Assembly: GCF_900100395.1 (NCBI RefSeq)
Contig: NZ_FNFB01000036.1
Span: forward strand, 1-64,000
Source of the DNA: Nonomuraea maritima
GTDB lineage: Bacteria > Actinomycetota > Actinomycetes > Streptosporangiales > Streptosporangiaceae
Direction: 5' to 3'
Length of the DNA: 64,000 nucleotides
The number at the start of each line of letters is the position of its first letter. Position 1 is the first letter of the stretch. The translations under genes were made by a program, and so were the position numbers. Positions 40,539 to 48,961 of this stretch are shown piece by piece. Below the pieces are notes generated by a model. It did no database searches. It was not told the DNA's origin and saw only the letters and a program-made list of their open reading frames with translations.

Positions 40539-41231
40539 ATGGAGGACTTCCCGCAGGCCCCGGTGCCGGCGTTCCTGTTCGACCTCGACGGCACCCTGAT
40601 CGACAGCGTCTACCAGCACGTGGTGGCCTGGCGGCAGGCGTTGTCGGGGATGGGGATCGACCTGTCGGTGTGGCGCATCCACCGGCGCATCGGCATGAGC
40701 GGGGGGCTGTTCGTCAACGCCCTGCTGCGCGAGACCGGGCTGAAGCTCACCCGAGAGGAGATCGACGAGCTGCAGGGCACGCACGCCGCCGCGTACGAGG
40801 AGCAGGCCCGCTCCGTCAGGCCGCTGCCCGGCGCGGTCGAGCTGCTGGCCGAGCTGACCTCGCGCGGCGTCCCGTGGGCCATCGCCACCAGCGGTTACGC
40901 CCGTACGGCCCGCCTGGCCCTCGGCATGCTGGGGCTGCCGGAGGACACCCCGCTGGTCACCCGCGACCTCGTGCGGCGGGCCAAGCCCGATCCCGACCTG
41001 TTCCTCGCGGGCGCGGCGCTGGTACGGGTCGATCCGCGGCACGCCATGGTGGTCGGCGACAGCGTCTGGGACCTGCTCGCCGCGCGCCGGGCCGGCGCGC
41101 TCGGCATCGGCCTGCTGTCCGGCGGGTACGGCCGTGAGGAGCTCGAACGAGCGGGCGCCTTCCGCGTCTACGACGATCCGGCCGACATGCTCGACCGGCT
41201 CGATGAGCTGGGCGTACGGCAGAGCGACTGA
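40539..41231 (+). CDS. HAD-superfamily phosphatase (phosphoglycolate phosphatase-like)
   Basis: A 230-residue HAD hydrolase. Motif I is FLFDLDGTLIDS, motif II IATSG, motif III the lysine in RRAKPDPDLFL, and motif IV VVGDSVWDLLAA. The cap domain between motifs I and II is the C1 helical type of the beta-phosphoglucomutase/phosphoglycolate phosphatase group. ATG 40539 is 14 bases from the start of the divergent gene and has no clear ribosome site. Substrate cannot be read from the sequence. The gene precedes gnd by 69 bases on the same strand. Confidence 0.87.
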   Translation: MEDFPQAPVPAFLFDLDGTLIDSVYQHVVAWRQALSGMGIDLSVWRIHRRIGMSGGLFVNALLRETGLKLTREEIDELQGTHAAAYEEQARSVRPLPGAVELLAELTSRGVPWAIATSGYARTARLALGMLGLPEDTPLVTRDLVRRAKPDPDLFLAGAALVRVDPRHAMVVGDSVWDLLAARRAGALGIGLLSGGYGREELERAGAFRVYDDPADMLDRLDELGVRQSD

Positions 41232-41300
41232 GCGACAGGGCGGGAATATCCCCTCGAACTCCGTGGCTAACCCATCCGTATTGCCCATAGAGGAGCTGAC

Positions 41301-42725
41301 ATGGAATTGGCAGACATCGGCGTCACCGGACTCGCGACCATGGGGCGCAACCTCGCCCGTAACCTGGCGCGGCACGGATACGCGGTGGCCGTCCACAACC
41401 GTTCGTACGGCCGCACCGAGCAACTGGTGAAGGAGTTCGGCGACGAGGGCACGTTCGTGCCGTCCGAGGACCTCGCCGCGTTCGTGGCCTCGCTCAAGCG
41501 ACCGCGACGGGCGATCATCATGGTGAAGGCCGGGGCGGGCACCGACGCGGTGATCGACCAGCTCGCCGAGCTGATGGAACCGGGCGACATGATCGTCGAC
41601 GGCGGCAACGCGCACTTCGCCGACACCCGGCGGCGCGAGGCGGCGCTGCGCGCGAAGGGCCTGCACTTCGTCGGCACCGGCATCTCCGGCGGCGAAGAGG
41701 GCGCGCTCAACGGCCCGAGCATCATGCCGGGCGGGTCGAAGGAGTCGTGGGAGGCGCTCGGCCCGATCCTGCAGAGCATCGCGGCCCAGGTCGACGGCGT
41801 TCCGTGCGCCGTGCACGTCGGCCCCGACGGCGCCGGCCACTTCGTGAAGATGGTGCACAACGGCATCGAGTACTCCGACATGCAGCTCATCGCGGAGTCC
41901 TACGACCTGCTGCGCCAGGCTCTCGAAGCGACGCCGGCCGAACTGGCCGAGGTGTTCCGCGAGTGGAACCGCGGCGAGCTCGACTCCTACCTCATCGAGA
42001 TCACCGCCGAGGTGCTCGACCAGGTGGACGCCGAGACCGGCAAGCCGTTCGTGGACGTCGTGGTCGACCAGGCCGAGCAGAAGGGCACCGGCCGCTGGAC
42101 CGTGCAGAGCGCGCTCGACCTGGGCGTGCCGGTGACCGGCATCGCCGAGGCGACGTTCGCGCGGGCGCTGTCGGGCCACCCCGAGCAGCGGGCCGCCGCG
42201 GCCTCGCTGGCCGGGCCGAAGCTGTCCGGCACGGGCGCGCGCGAGCTCGTCGAGGACGTCCGGCAGGCCCTGTACGCGTCCAAGATCGTCGCGTACGCGC
42301 AGGGGTTCGACCAGATGGCGGCGGCCGCCAAGGAGTACGGCTGGGACCTCGACCTCGGGGCGATGGCCACGATCTGGCGCGGCGGGTGCATCATCCGCGC
42401 CAAGTTCCTCGACCGGATCAGGGCCGCGTACGACGCGAACCCTGAGCTGCCGACGCTGCTGGCCGACCCGACCTTCGCCGCGGCGCTGGAGACGGCGCAG
42501 GAGTCGTGGCGGCGCGTGGTGACCACGGCGGTGCAGATCGGCGTGCCCACGCCCGGCTTCTCCTCGGCGCTGGCCTACTACGACGGGCTGCGCCGCGACC
42601 GCCTGCCGGCCGCGCTGGTGCAGGGTCTGCGCGACTACTTCGGCGCGCACACCTACCTGCGGGTCGACAAGGAGGGTGCCTTCCACACCGACTGGTCGGG
42701 CGACCGCGCCGAGCGCCCGGCCTGA
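41301..42725 (+). CDS. gnd: 6-phosphogluconate dehydrogenase, NADP-dependent, decarboxylating
   Basis: A 474-residue enzyme of the oxidative pentose phosphate pathway: 6-phosphogluconate to ribulose 5-phosphate and CO2 with NADPH. Visible are the N-terminal dinucleotide fold GVTGLATMGRNLARNLA, GNAHFADTRRR, GTGISGGEEGALNGPSIMPG, the catalytic lysine in HFVKMVHNGIEYSDMQ and the C-terminal YLRVDKEGAFHTDW. This is the long (about 470) form, as in E. coli, rather than the short YqeC-type form. ATG 41301 has GAGGAG upstream. A strong hairpin follows the stop. Confidence 0.95.
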   Translation: MELADIGVTGLATMGRNLARNLARHGYAVAVHNRSYGRTEQLVKEFGDEGTFVPSEDLAAFVASLKRPRRAIIMVKAGAGTDAVIDQLAELMEPGDMIVDGGNAHFADTRRREAALRAKGLHFVGTGISGGEEGALNGPSIMPGGSKESWEALGPILQSIAAQVDGVPCAVHVGPDGAGHFVKMVHNGIEYSDMQLIAESYDLLRQALEATPAELAEVFREWNRGELDSYLIEITAEVLDQVDAETGKPFVDVVVDQAEQKGTGRWTVQSALDLGVPVTGIAEATFARALSGHPEQRAAAASLAGPKLSGTGARELVEDVRQALYASKIVAYAQGFDQMAAAAKEYGWDLDLGAMATIWRGGCIIRAKFLDRIRAAYDANPELPTLLADPTFAAALETAQESWRRVVTTAVQIGVPTPGFSSALAYYDGLRRDRLPAALVQGLRDYFGAHTYLRVDKEGAFHTDWSGDRAERPA

Positions 42726-42743
42726 TTTGAGGTCTCGCCCACG

Positions 42744-42772
42744 CGCGCGGCGCGTCGCGTACGCGCCGCGCG
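42744..42772. terminator. Bidirectional terminator between gnd and the thioesterase gene
   Basis: A perfect 12-bp stem, CGCGCGGCGCGT (42744-42755) and ACGCGCCGCGCG (42761-42772), with loop CGCGT, fills the 48-base convergent gap. Such pure GC stems between convergent genes are typical actinobacterial terminators. Confidence 0.75.
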
Positions 42773-42773
42773 G

Positions 42774-43559
42774 TCAGCGGGTGCGGCCCATGGCGGGGTT
42801 GGCGACGGCCGTCACGACGCAGAAGCCGATCGGACCGGTCGCGTCGTGCATCGTGACCTGGCCGGTCGCCACGCCCTGCGCGCTCGCGTGGCCGGTGGCC
42901 TCCAGGCCGACGTGCTCGCCCTCGGGCAGCCGGGCGAGCGTGAGCGTGTAGTCGGCGTTGATGAAACGCAGGCCGTCCGACTGCGCGTTGCTGAGCGGGC
43001 TCGCGAAGTCGGCGGCCAGCGCGGCGCGGACGAACGGGCTCACCGGCTCGTCGTCCACCAGCGGGTACTTCTCGCGCGTCCACACCCGGCCGGGGCCCGG
43101 CAGGCCCCATCCGGACAGCTGCCACAGGTCGAACGGCGGCGTCCAGCCACCCCGCCGGGCCTCGGGAGCCGGGCCGGATGGCGGCTGCTCGTCCCAGGCC
43201 GGTGTGGCCGCCCCTCGCTCGCCGTCGGGCTGCTGGCCGTGGCGCAGCAGCACCGCACTCCCGCGGGCGATGACGCCCTGGGCGGTCGAGACGACGGCGT
43301 CGGCGACGCGGATCCGGCGGCCGTCCCTGACCAGGGTGGTCTCCACGGTGACCGGAAGCATCGGGCTGTTGCGGAACAGGTCGACGGTCAGCCGGGCGAA
43401 CTGCAGGCCGGGCTCTCCGTGGGCCTGCTCCAGGGCGCGCGCGGCGAGCCCGCCGAGCAGGCGGCCGTGCAGCATGTCGGGTGACCAGGGGCTCCTGGCG
43501 TGCGGCTCGGGGACGAGCTCGTCCCCCTTCTGCGTGAAGAACGCTGATGTCGTCGACAC
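42774..43559 (-). CDS. Thioesterase-like (acyl-CoA thioesterase family) protein
   Basis: A 261-residue protein with the double hot-dog layout of TesB-like thioesterase family members. The pattern is PDMLHGRLLGGLAARAL near the N-terminus, LTVDLFRNSPMLPVTVETTL and VADAVVSTAQGVIARGSAV, then a C-terminal hot-dog half with LSNAQSDGLRFINADYTLTL and SAQGVATGQVTMHDATG. No catalytic pair can be named by eye. GTG 43559 is preceded on the minus strand by TAGAAT (43568-43573) at eight bases, a -10 box suggesting a leaderless transcript; the longer frame to 43643 is rejected. It ends at the GC stem shared with gnd. Confidence 0.75.
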   Translation of the reverse strand: MSTTSAFFTQKGDELVPEPHARSPWSPDMLHGRLLGGLAARALEQAHGEPGLQFARLTVDLFRNSPMLPVTVETTLVRDGRRIRVADAVVSTAQGVIARGSAVLLRHGQQPDGERGAATPAWDEQPPSGPAPEARRGGWTPPFDLWQLSGWGLPGPGRVWTREKYPLVDDEPVSPFVRAALAADFASPLSNAQSDGLRFINADYTLTLARLPEGEHVGLEATGHASAQGVATGQVTMHDATGPIGFCVVTAVANPAMGRTR

Positions 43560-43641
43560 AGAATGAGATTCTATTACGGCGCCATGGCGGGACGACCTGA
43601 TCGGGTGGATCCGGCGGGTTCGTCCCCTTAAGCTCGCCCCC

Positions 43642-44070
43642 ATGCGTGATCAACGTGAGGACCCCAGGCCCGCCCGCGGCGCGGTGCAGGAGATCCGTTC
43701 CGTGGACGGGGCCGCGACCCTGGCCTACTCCCCCGACCTCGACGGCCTGGCCGACCCCGGCGAGATCGTCTGGGCGTGGGTGCCGTACGAGGAAGACCCG
43801 TCGCGCGGCAAGGACCGGCCGTTGCTGGTCGTCGGCCGCGCCGGGCGGCGACTGCTCGGCGTCATGCTCTCCAGCAAGGGCGGCGACGGCCAGGAATGGC
43901 TGGAGCTCGGCGCGTGGGGCCACGACGGCCGCGCCTCGCACGTCCGGCTCGACCGGGTGTTCGTGCTGGACGAGGACGGCATCCGGCGCGAGGGCGCGGT
44001 GCTCGACGTCGAACGCTTCGCCCGGGTCGCGGCCCGGCTCATGAAGACGTACGGCTGGAAGGCCCGCTAG
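43642..44070 (+). CDS. PemK/MazF-like protein without an adjacent antitoxin
   Basis: A 142-residue protein with the start of a PemK/MazF fold: GEIVWAWVPYEEDPSRGKDR, then PLLVVGRAGRRLLGVMLSSK. In toxins of this family these strands carry the ribonuclease site (conserved Arg and Ser/Thr). The following strands (WLELGAWGHD, SHVRLDRVFVLDEDGIRREG, ARLMKTYGW) also fit. The N-terminal 35 residues extend beyond the typical MazF. No small antitoxin gene precedes or follows it, so it may be a domesticated housekeeping relative, common in actinomycetes. It overlaps the convergent GH4 gene by four bases. Confidence 0.7.
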   Translation: MRDQREDPRPARGAVQEIRSVDGAATLAYSPDLDGLADPGEIVWAWVPYEEDPSRGKDRPLLVVGRAGRRLLGVMLSSKGGDGQEWLELGAWGHDGRASHVRLDRVFVLDEDGIRREGAVLDVERFARVAARLMKTYGWKAR

Positions 44071-45431
44071 CGCGGGAGGACGGCGGCGAGCTCAGGGATG
44101 CGCGCCCGGTAGCCGTCGAGCAGGCGGCGGGCCGTCGACACCGAGTCCACCAGGGGGTGCAGCGCGAACGCCTCCACCGCCAACCGCTCCGAGCCCGTGA
44201 GCGCGGCCTCGATGACCGTCTGCTCCACCGCCTTGACCTGCTGCATCAGGCCGAGGAACCGGCCCGGCAGCGGGGCGGCGGCCAGCGGCCTGACGCCCGA
44301 GCCGTCCACCGCGCACGGGATCTCCACGACCGCCTCGGCGGGCAGCCCGGGCACGGCCGTGCCGTTGCGCACGTTGAGGATCATGGTGGACGGCTCCCCG
44401 CGCGCGATGGCGGCCATGAGGGCGAGCGCGATGCCCTCGTACCCGCCCGCCTCCAGGTCGGTGGTGTCCCGGTCGCCGGCGTGCGCGGTGTCGCGGGCCT
44501 CGGCCATGTACGTCTCGTCCCGCTCCCTGCGCGCCCGCCGCCACACGGCGGGCGCCTCACCGGGCCTGGCGCGCACGTCGGCGTAGAAGCGGTCCTGCTG
44601 CTCCAGCAGCGCCTCCCCGCGGGTGCGTCCCGACAGCGCGGCCACGGCCTCGCGGGTGAAGTAGTAGTAGTACAGGTACTCGTTCGGCAGCGCCCCGAGC
44701 CCGCGCACCCAGTCGGGGCCGAGCAGCCGGGCCTCCTCGACGCGGGCGAGCGCCGCGTCGTCGGCCAGCAGCCCCGGCAGCACGTCACGCCCCTCGTACG
44801 TCAGCCCGACCAGCCAGCCGAGGTGGTTGAGCCCCACGTAGCCGGGCGACACCCGCGCCGGGTCGAGCCCGAGCGCGGCGGCGGCCCGGCGGACGAGGCC
44901 GATCGGCGAGTCACAGATGCCGATCACCCGGTCGCCGAGGACGCGCCGCATGGCCTCGGTGACCATTCCGGCGGGGTTGGTGAAGTTGATCACCCAGGCG
45001 TCCGGGGCGACGGCCGCCACCCGCTCGGCCAGCCGCACGGCGACCGGCACGGTGCGCAGTCCGTAGGCGATGCCCCCGGGGCCGGTGGTCTCCTGGCCTA
45101 CCAGGCCGAGGTCCAGCGCCACGCGCTCGTCGGCGATGCGCCCGGCCGGCCCGCCCACCCGGACGGCGGAGAAGACGAACGCGGCGCCGCGCAGCGCGTC
45201 GTCGAGGTCGGTCGTGACCCGCACCGCGGGCGGGTCGTCGAACCCGGCGGCCATGCCGCGCAGCACGTGGGAGACGGCCTCCAGCCGCTCGGGCGACACG
45301 TCGTGCAGGACCACCTCCTCCACGCGCGGCTTGGCGGTATCGCCCAAGGTGTCGCCCAAGGTGTCGCGCAGCAGCGCGCCGTACACGAGCGGGACCCGGA
45401 AGCCTCCGCCGCCGACAACGGCCAGTCTCAT
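44067..45431 (-). CDS. GH4-family glycosidase (6-phospho-beta/alpha-glucosidase type)
   Basis: A 454-residue NAD- and metal-dependent glycosidase of family 4. The Rossmann start is RLAVVGGGGFRVPLVYGAL, followed by FVFSAVRVGGPAGR, NFTNPAGMVTEA, the metal-binding cysteine region GICDSPIGLVRRA and GLNHLGWLVGL, where the conserved N and H lie. These enzymes cleave glycosides by oxidation at C3 and elimination. The length is typical. A 12-base repeat (45339-45374) encodes LGDT twice near the N-terminus, an apparent slippage expansion. It is ten bases downstream of the DeoR gene on the same strand. In this locus it probably processes the sugar imported by the ABC system. Confidence 0.88.
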   Translation of the reverse strand: MRLAVVGGGGFRVPLVYGALLRDTLGDTLGDTAKPRVEEVVLHDVSPERLEAVSHVLRGMAAGFDDPPAVRVTTDLDDALRGAAFVFSAVRVGGPAGRIADERVALDLGLVGQETTGPGGIAYGLRTVPVAVRLAERVAAVAPDAWVINFTNPAGMVTEAMRRVLGDRVIGICDSPIGLVRRAAAALGLDPARVSPGYVGLNHLGWLVGLTYEGRDVLPGLLADDAALARVEEARLLGPDWVRGLGALPNEYLYYYYFTREAVAALSGRTRGEALLEQQDRFYADVRARPGEAPAVWRRARRERDETYMAEARDTAHAGDRDTTDLEAGGYEGIALALMAAIARGEPSTMILNVRNGTAVPGLPAEAVVEIPCAVDGSGVRPLAAAPLPGRFLGLMQQVKAVEQTVIEAALTGSERLAVEAFALHPLVDSVSTARRLLDGYRARIPELAAVLPR

Positions 45432-45441
45432 CGTCGCCCTT

Positions 45442-46200
45442 TCAGGTCAGCAGCACCTCGGCGCCCGCCGCCGCGCAGGCGCGCAGCGTCGGCTCGTCGG
45501 CGCCCTCGTTCGTGACGACGACGTCGACGTCCTCGGGGCCGCACACGCGCAGCGCCCCGGTGCCGGGGAACTTGTGCCGGTCGGCCAGCAGCACCACCTG
45601 CCGGGCCGCCGAGATCATGGAACGTTTCAACGGGACCTCGGCGATGGTGGTGTCCACGAGCTGCCCGTCGGGACGTACGCCGCTGGCCCCGAGGAACAGG
45701 CGGTCGGCGACCACCTGGCAGAGCGCCGCCTCGGTGAGCACCCCCACCAGCGAGTGGTACGGCCGCCGCAGCATGCCGCCGAGCAGCAGCAGCTCGACCA
45801 CAGGATCGGAGCGCAGCACGTCGAGGACGGCGAGGCTGGAGGTGACGACGATGACGCGGCGGCCGCGCAGTCGCCGGGCCAGGCACATGGTGGTGGTGCC
45901 GATGTCGAGCAGCACCACGTCGCCGTCGCGGACGAGCTCCGCGGCGCGCGTGGCGACCGCTTCCTTGTCCTGCTCGTCGGTGGCCGCCACGTCGGCGAAG
46001 GGACGTTCGGCGTCGGCGTCGGCGCAGGGCAGCGCGCCGCCCCTGACGCGCCGCAGCGTGCCGTCGCGGTCGAGCACCTCGAGGTCCCTGCGGATGGTGG
46101 ACGGGCTCACGCCGAGCTGGGTGGCGAGATCACGGACACTGGTGGCGCCCGAGGTGCGGACGCGACGTGTGATCTCGGCATGCCTCAGGCGCTGGAGCAC
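45442..46200 (-). CDS. DeoR/GlpR-family repressor of the glycoside locus
   Basis: A 252-residue DeoR regulator: RHAEITRRVRTSGATSVRDL, LGVSPSTIRRDLEVLDRDGT, LRRVRGGALP for the DNA-binding half, and DVVLLDIGTTTMCLARRL, LLLLGGMLRRPYHSLVG and VVLLADRHKFPGTG for the sugar-phosphate sensor. GTG 46200 is the start. It is divergent from the PfkB kinase gene, and repeated TTGCGCA and CTTGCA/TGCAAG elements in the gap are likely operators. It probably controls both the leftward GH4 transcript and the rightward kinase-transporter transcript. Confidence 0.9.
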   Translation of the reverse strand: MLQRLRHAEITRRVRTSGATSVRDLATQLGVSPSTIRRDLEVLDRDGTLRRVRGGALPCADADAERPFADVAATDEQDKEAVATRAAELVRDGDVVLLDIGTTTMCLARRLRGRRVIVVTSSLAVLDVLRSDPVVELLLLGGMLRRPYHSLVGVLTEAALCQVVADRLFLGASGVRPDGQLVDTTIAEVPLKRSMISAARQVVLLADRHKFPGTGALRVCGPEDVDVVVTNEGADEPTLRACAAAGAEVLLT

Positions 46201-46222
46201 GCACGGATTGTATCAACCATAT

Positions 46223-46301
46223 TTGCGCATAAGTAAGCACCTTGCTCCATATCGTCGCTCGAAACACTTGCAGTGCCCGCACAAACATGCAAGATTGCGC
46301 A
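46223..46301. promoter_or_regulatory. Operator candidates in the divergent DeoR/PfkB promoter region
   Basis: The gap contains TTGCGCA twice (46223-46229 and 46295-46301, 72 bases apart) and the inverted repeat CTTGCA-15 bases-TGCAAG (46267-46293). The region is AT-richer than its surroundings. A DeoR protein bound to both ends could loop the DNA; this is inference. Confidence 0.45.
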
Positions 46302-46332
46302 CATCTCGATGTGTCGAGGAGGTCCCGTTCCC

Positions 46333-47484
46333 GTGTCTGCTCAGGCATACGACCCACTAGCCGGCCGGCGGACCCCGGATGGGCCCCAATTCGACGTCTT
46401 CCTCGCCGGCACCGTGTTCCTGGACATCATCTTCACGGGCCTGCCCGCCATGCCCGCCGCGGGCACCGAGATCTGGGCCGAGGGCATGGGCTCGTGCCCC
46501 GGCGGCATCGCCAACCTCGCCATCGCCACCAGCCGGCTGGGGCTGCGCACGTCGCTGGCGGCGGCGTTCGGCGACGACGACTACGGCGACTTCTGCTGGC
46601 GCACGCTGGAGGAGCAGGAGTCGATCGAGCTGTCGCGCTCGCGGCGCTTCGAGCACTGGCACTCGCCGGTGACCGTCTCGATGGCGGTCGAGCGCGACCG
46701 CAGCATGGTGACGCACGGCCACCCGCCGCCCATGCCGATGTCGGAGATGATCGGCGCGCCGCCGCGTTCGCGCGCGGTGATCGTCTCGCTCTCGCCGGAC
46801 GAGCCCCTCGGCGCACCCGGCGGCTCCCCCGGCTGGGCCGACCTGGCGCACCGCGACGGCGCACTCATCTTCGCCGACGTGGGCTGGGACCCGTCGGGCG
46901 CGTGGCCGCGCTCGCTGCTCGACCAGCTCTCCGTCTGTCACGCCTTCATGCCGAACGCGACCGAGGCCATGGCGTACACGGGCGCCGACACCCCTCGCGA
47001 CGCCCTGTACGCGATCGCCGACAAGGTGCCGCTCGCCGTGGTGACCGACGGGGCCAACGGCGCGATGGCGATCGACGCGACGAGCGGCGAGGAGGCGTTC
47101 GTGCCCGCGCCGCGGGTGACCGCACTCGACCCCACCGGCGCGGGCGACGTCTTCGGCGCGGCCTTCGTGCTCGGCACGCTGTGCGGGTGGCCGCTGGACG
47201 ACCGGCTGGCGTTCGCCGGCGTGTGCGCGGCGCTCGCGGTGCAGCAGTTCGGCGGCTCGCTCGCCGCCCCCGGATGGGGTGACATCGCCGACTGGTGGCA
47301 CGACGTGCGCGAGTCGGCGGCGCACGGCGGCGCGTACACCAGCTCGCTGCTGCGCCGCTACGCCTTCCTCGACCGGCTGGTGCCGACGGTGCCGGTCGGG
47401 GCGGTGCGCCGCGCGGCCGCGACGATCGCCCGCTACGCCGACGTCGGCATGGGCCCCCCGGTTCCGGGGAAACAGCCGGAGTGA
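46333..47484 (+). CDS. PfkB-family carbohydrate kinase
   Basis: A 383-residue ribokinase-like sugar kinase. The N-terminal substrate region FDVFLAGTVFLDIIFTGLP and GSCPGGIANLAIATSRLG (the GG signature) and the C-terminal anion hole DPTGAGDVFGAAFVLG with catalytic D are clear. The last 60 residues (AHGGAYTSSLLRRYAFLDRL onward) extend past the usual 300-320 and are not recognised. GTG 46333 has GAGGAGG upstream; the earlier in-frame ATGs lack one. It would phosphorylate the sugar released or imported by this locus, and the phosphate product could be the DeoR inducer. Confidence 0.87.
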   Translation: MSAQAYDPLAGRRTPDGPQFDVFLAGTVFLDIIFTGLPAMPAAGTEIWAEGMGSCPGGIANLAIATSRLGLRTSLAAAFGDDDYGDFCWRTLEEQESIELSRSRRFEHWHSPVTVSMAVERDRSMVTHGHPPPMPMSEMIGAPPRSRAVIVSLSPDEPLGAPGGSPGWADLAHRDGALIFADVGWDPSGAWPRSLLDQLSVCHAFMPNATEAMAYTGADTPRDALYAIADKVPLAVVTDGANGAMAIDATSGEEAFVPAPRVTALDPTGAGDVFGAAFVLGTLCGWPLDDRLAFAGVCAALAVQQFGGSLAAPGWGDIADWWHDVRESAAHGGAYTSSLLRRYAFLDRLVPTVPVGAVRRAAATIARYADVGMGPPVPGKQPE

Positions 47485-47578
47485 CCCCGCCCTGCCCGTA
47501 CGCCGCCACCCCCCGACTCCCCGCCCGAGGGCGAGGACCCGCACACGCCATGCGTGCCTGCGCCGAAGGAGTACCCCA

Positions 47579-48961
47579 ATGACCGCCCTGCCGCGCGCAT
47601 CCAGGACGCTCCCCCTGTTCGCCGCGATCACCGCGACCGCCGTGGCCCTGGCCGGGTGCGCGCCCGGCTCCTCCGCCCCGGCCGGCTCCCCCGCCGCGCA
47701 GCCGAGCGCGTCGGCCGTGCGCACCGACGCCGCCGCCCTCGGCGAGGTCACCCTCACCGTCTGGGACCAGGAGGTGCGCGGCGGCCAGGCCGCGCAGATG
47801 GAGCAGCTGAACCAGGCATTCCAGGCCCGCTACCCCAACATCAGGCTCAACCGGGTGTCGCGCTCCTTCGACGACCTCACCACCACGCTGCGCCTCGCCC
47901 TCAGCGGCAACGAGCCGCCTGACGTGGTGGAGGCCAACAACGGCCGCTCCTCGATGGGCGCGTTCGTCAAGGCGGGTCAGCTGCTCCCGCTCGACGCCTA
48001 CGCCGAGGCCTACGGCTGGAAGGAGCGCTACCCCGAGTCGGTGCTGCGGTACTCGCGCTACAGCGCCGACGGCAAGCTGTTCGGCGAGGGCAACCTGTAC
48101 GGGCTGCCGCAGGTCGGCGAGGTCGTCGGCATCTTCTACAACCGCGCCAAACTGACCGCGCTGGGCATCGAGCCGCCGAAGAGCTGGGCCGACTTCGAGA
48201 CGACGCTCGCGACCGTCAAGGCCGAGGGCGAGGTGCCGCTGCAGTTCGGCAACCTCGACAAGTGGCCGGCCGTGCACGTGTTCGGCACCGTGCAGAGCCG
48301 CGTCGTGCCCGCCGACCAGATCGCCACCCTCGCCTTCGGCCGCAAGGGCGCCTCGTGGGACACCCCCGAGAACGCCGAGGCCGCCGAGCAGCTGGTGAGC
48401 TGGGTGGACAAGGGGTACTTCGCCAAGGGCTTCAACGGCCAGGGCTACGACGCCTCCTGGCAGGCGTTCGGCAAGGGGCAGGGCGTCTTCCTCATCGCCG
48501 GCACCTGGCTGCTGGCCGACCTGCAGAAGGCGCTCGGCGACGACATCGGCTTCATGCTGCCGCCGGGCGCCACGGCCGACGCGCCGCCGGTCGCGACCGG
48601 GGGCACCGGGCTGCCGTTCGCGATCACCGCCAAGAGCCCCCACCCGGACGCGGCGGCGGCGTACATCGACTTCATCACCAACGCCGACGCCATGAAGGTG
48701 CTGACCGGCACCGGCAACCTGCCGGTCGCCGACACCGCGGCGCAGAGCGTGCCCGACGGGCCGCAGAAGGAGGTCTTCACGGCGTTCGGCACGGCGAGCG
48801 CGGAGAACGGTCTGGTGCCGTACCTCGACTACGCCACCCCGACGTTCGCCGACACGCTGGGCGCGGCGCTGCAGGACCTGCTCGCCGGGAAGTCCGACCC
48901 GCAGGCCTTCCTCGCCACGCTGGAGAAGGACTACAAGACGTTCGCCGAGAGCAACGGGTGA
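47579..48961 (+). CDS. Extracellular sugar-binding lipoprotein of an ABC importer
   Basis: A 460-residue solute-binding protein of the carbohydrate uptake CUT1 (extracellular solute-binding family 1) type. A lipoprotein signal peptide ends at LAGCAPG, with the lipidated Cys. The mature part has VTLTVWDQEVRGGQAAQMEQ, FQARYPNI, NEPPDVVEANNGRS and GTGLPFAITAKSPHPDAAAA, all typical. It is anchored on the outer face of the membrane. ATG 47579 has AAGGAG eight bases upstream. It is followed by both permease genes with 4-base overlaps. The ligand is unknown. Confidence 0.92.
   Translation: MTALPRASRTLPLFAAITATAVALAGCAPGSSAPAGSPAAQPSASAVRTDAAALGEVTLTVWDQEVRGGQAAQMEQLNQAFQARYPNIRLNRVSRSFDDLTTTLRLALSGNEPPDVVEANNGRSSMGAFVKAGQLLPLDAYAEAYGWKERYPESVLRYSRYSADGKLFGEGNLYGLPQVGEVVGIFYNRAKLTALGIEPPKSWADFETTLATVKAEGEVPLQFGNLDKWPAVHVFGTVQSRVVPADQIATLAFGRKGASWDTPENAEAAEQLVSWVDKGYFAKGFNGQGYDASWQAFGKGQGVFLIAGTWLLADLQKALGDDIGFMLPPGATADAPPVATGGTGLPFAITAKSPHPDAAAAYIDFITNADAMKVLTGTGNLPVADTAAQSVPDGPQKEVFTAFGTASAENGLVPYLDYATPTFADTLGAALQDLLAGKSDPQAFLATLEKDYKTFAESNG

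Noticed and set aside
43642..44070. Toxin-antitoxin module
   Set aside because: Only the MazF-like partner is present; neither flank has a small antitoxin-like gene.
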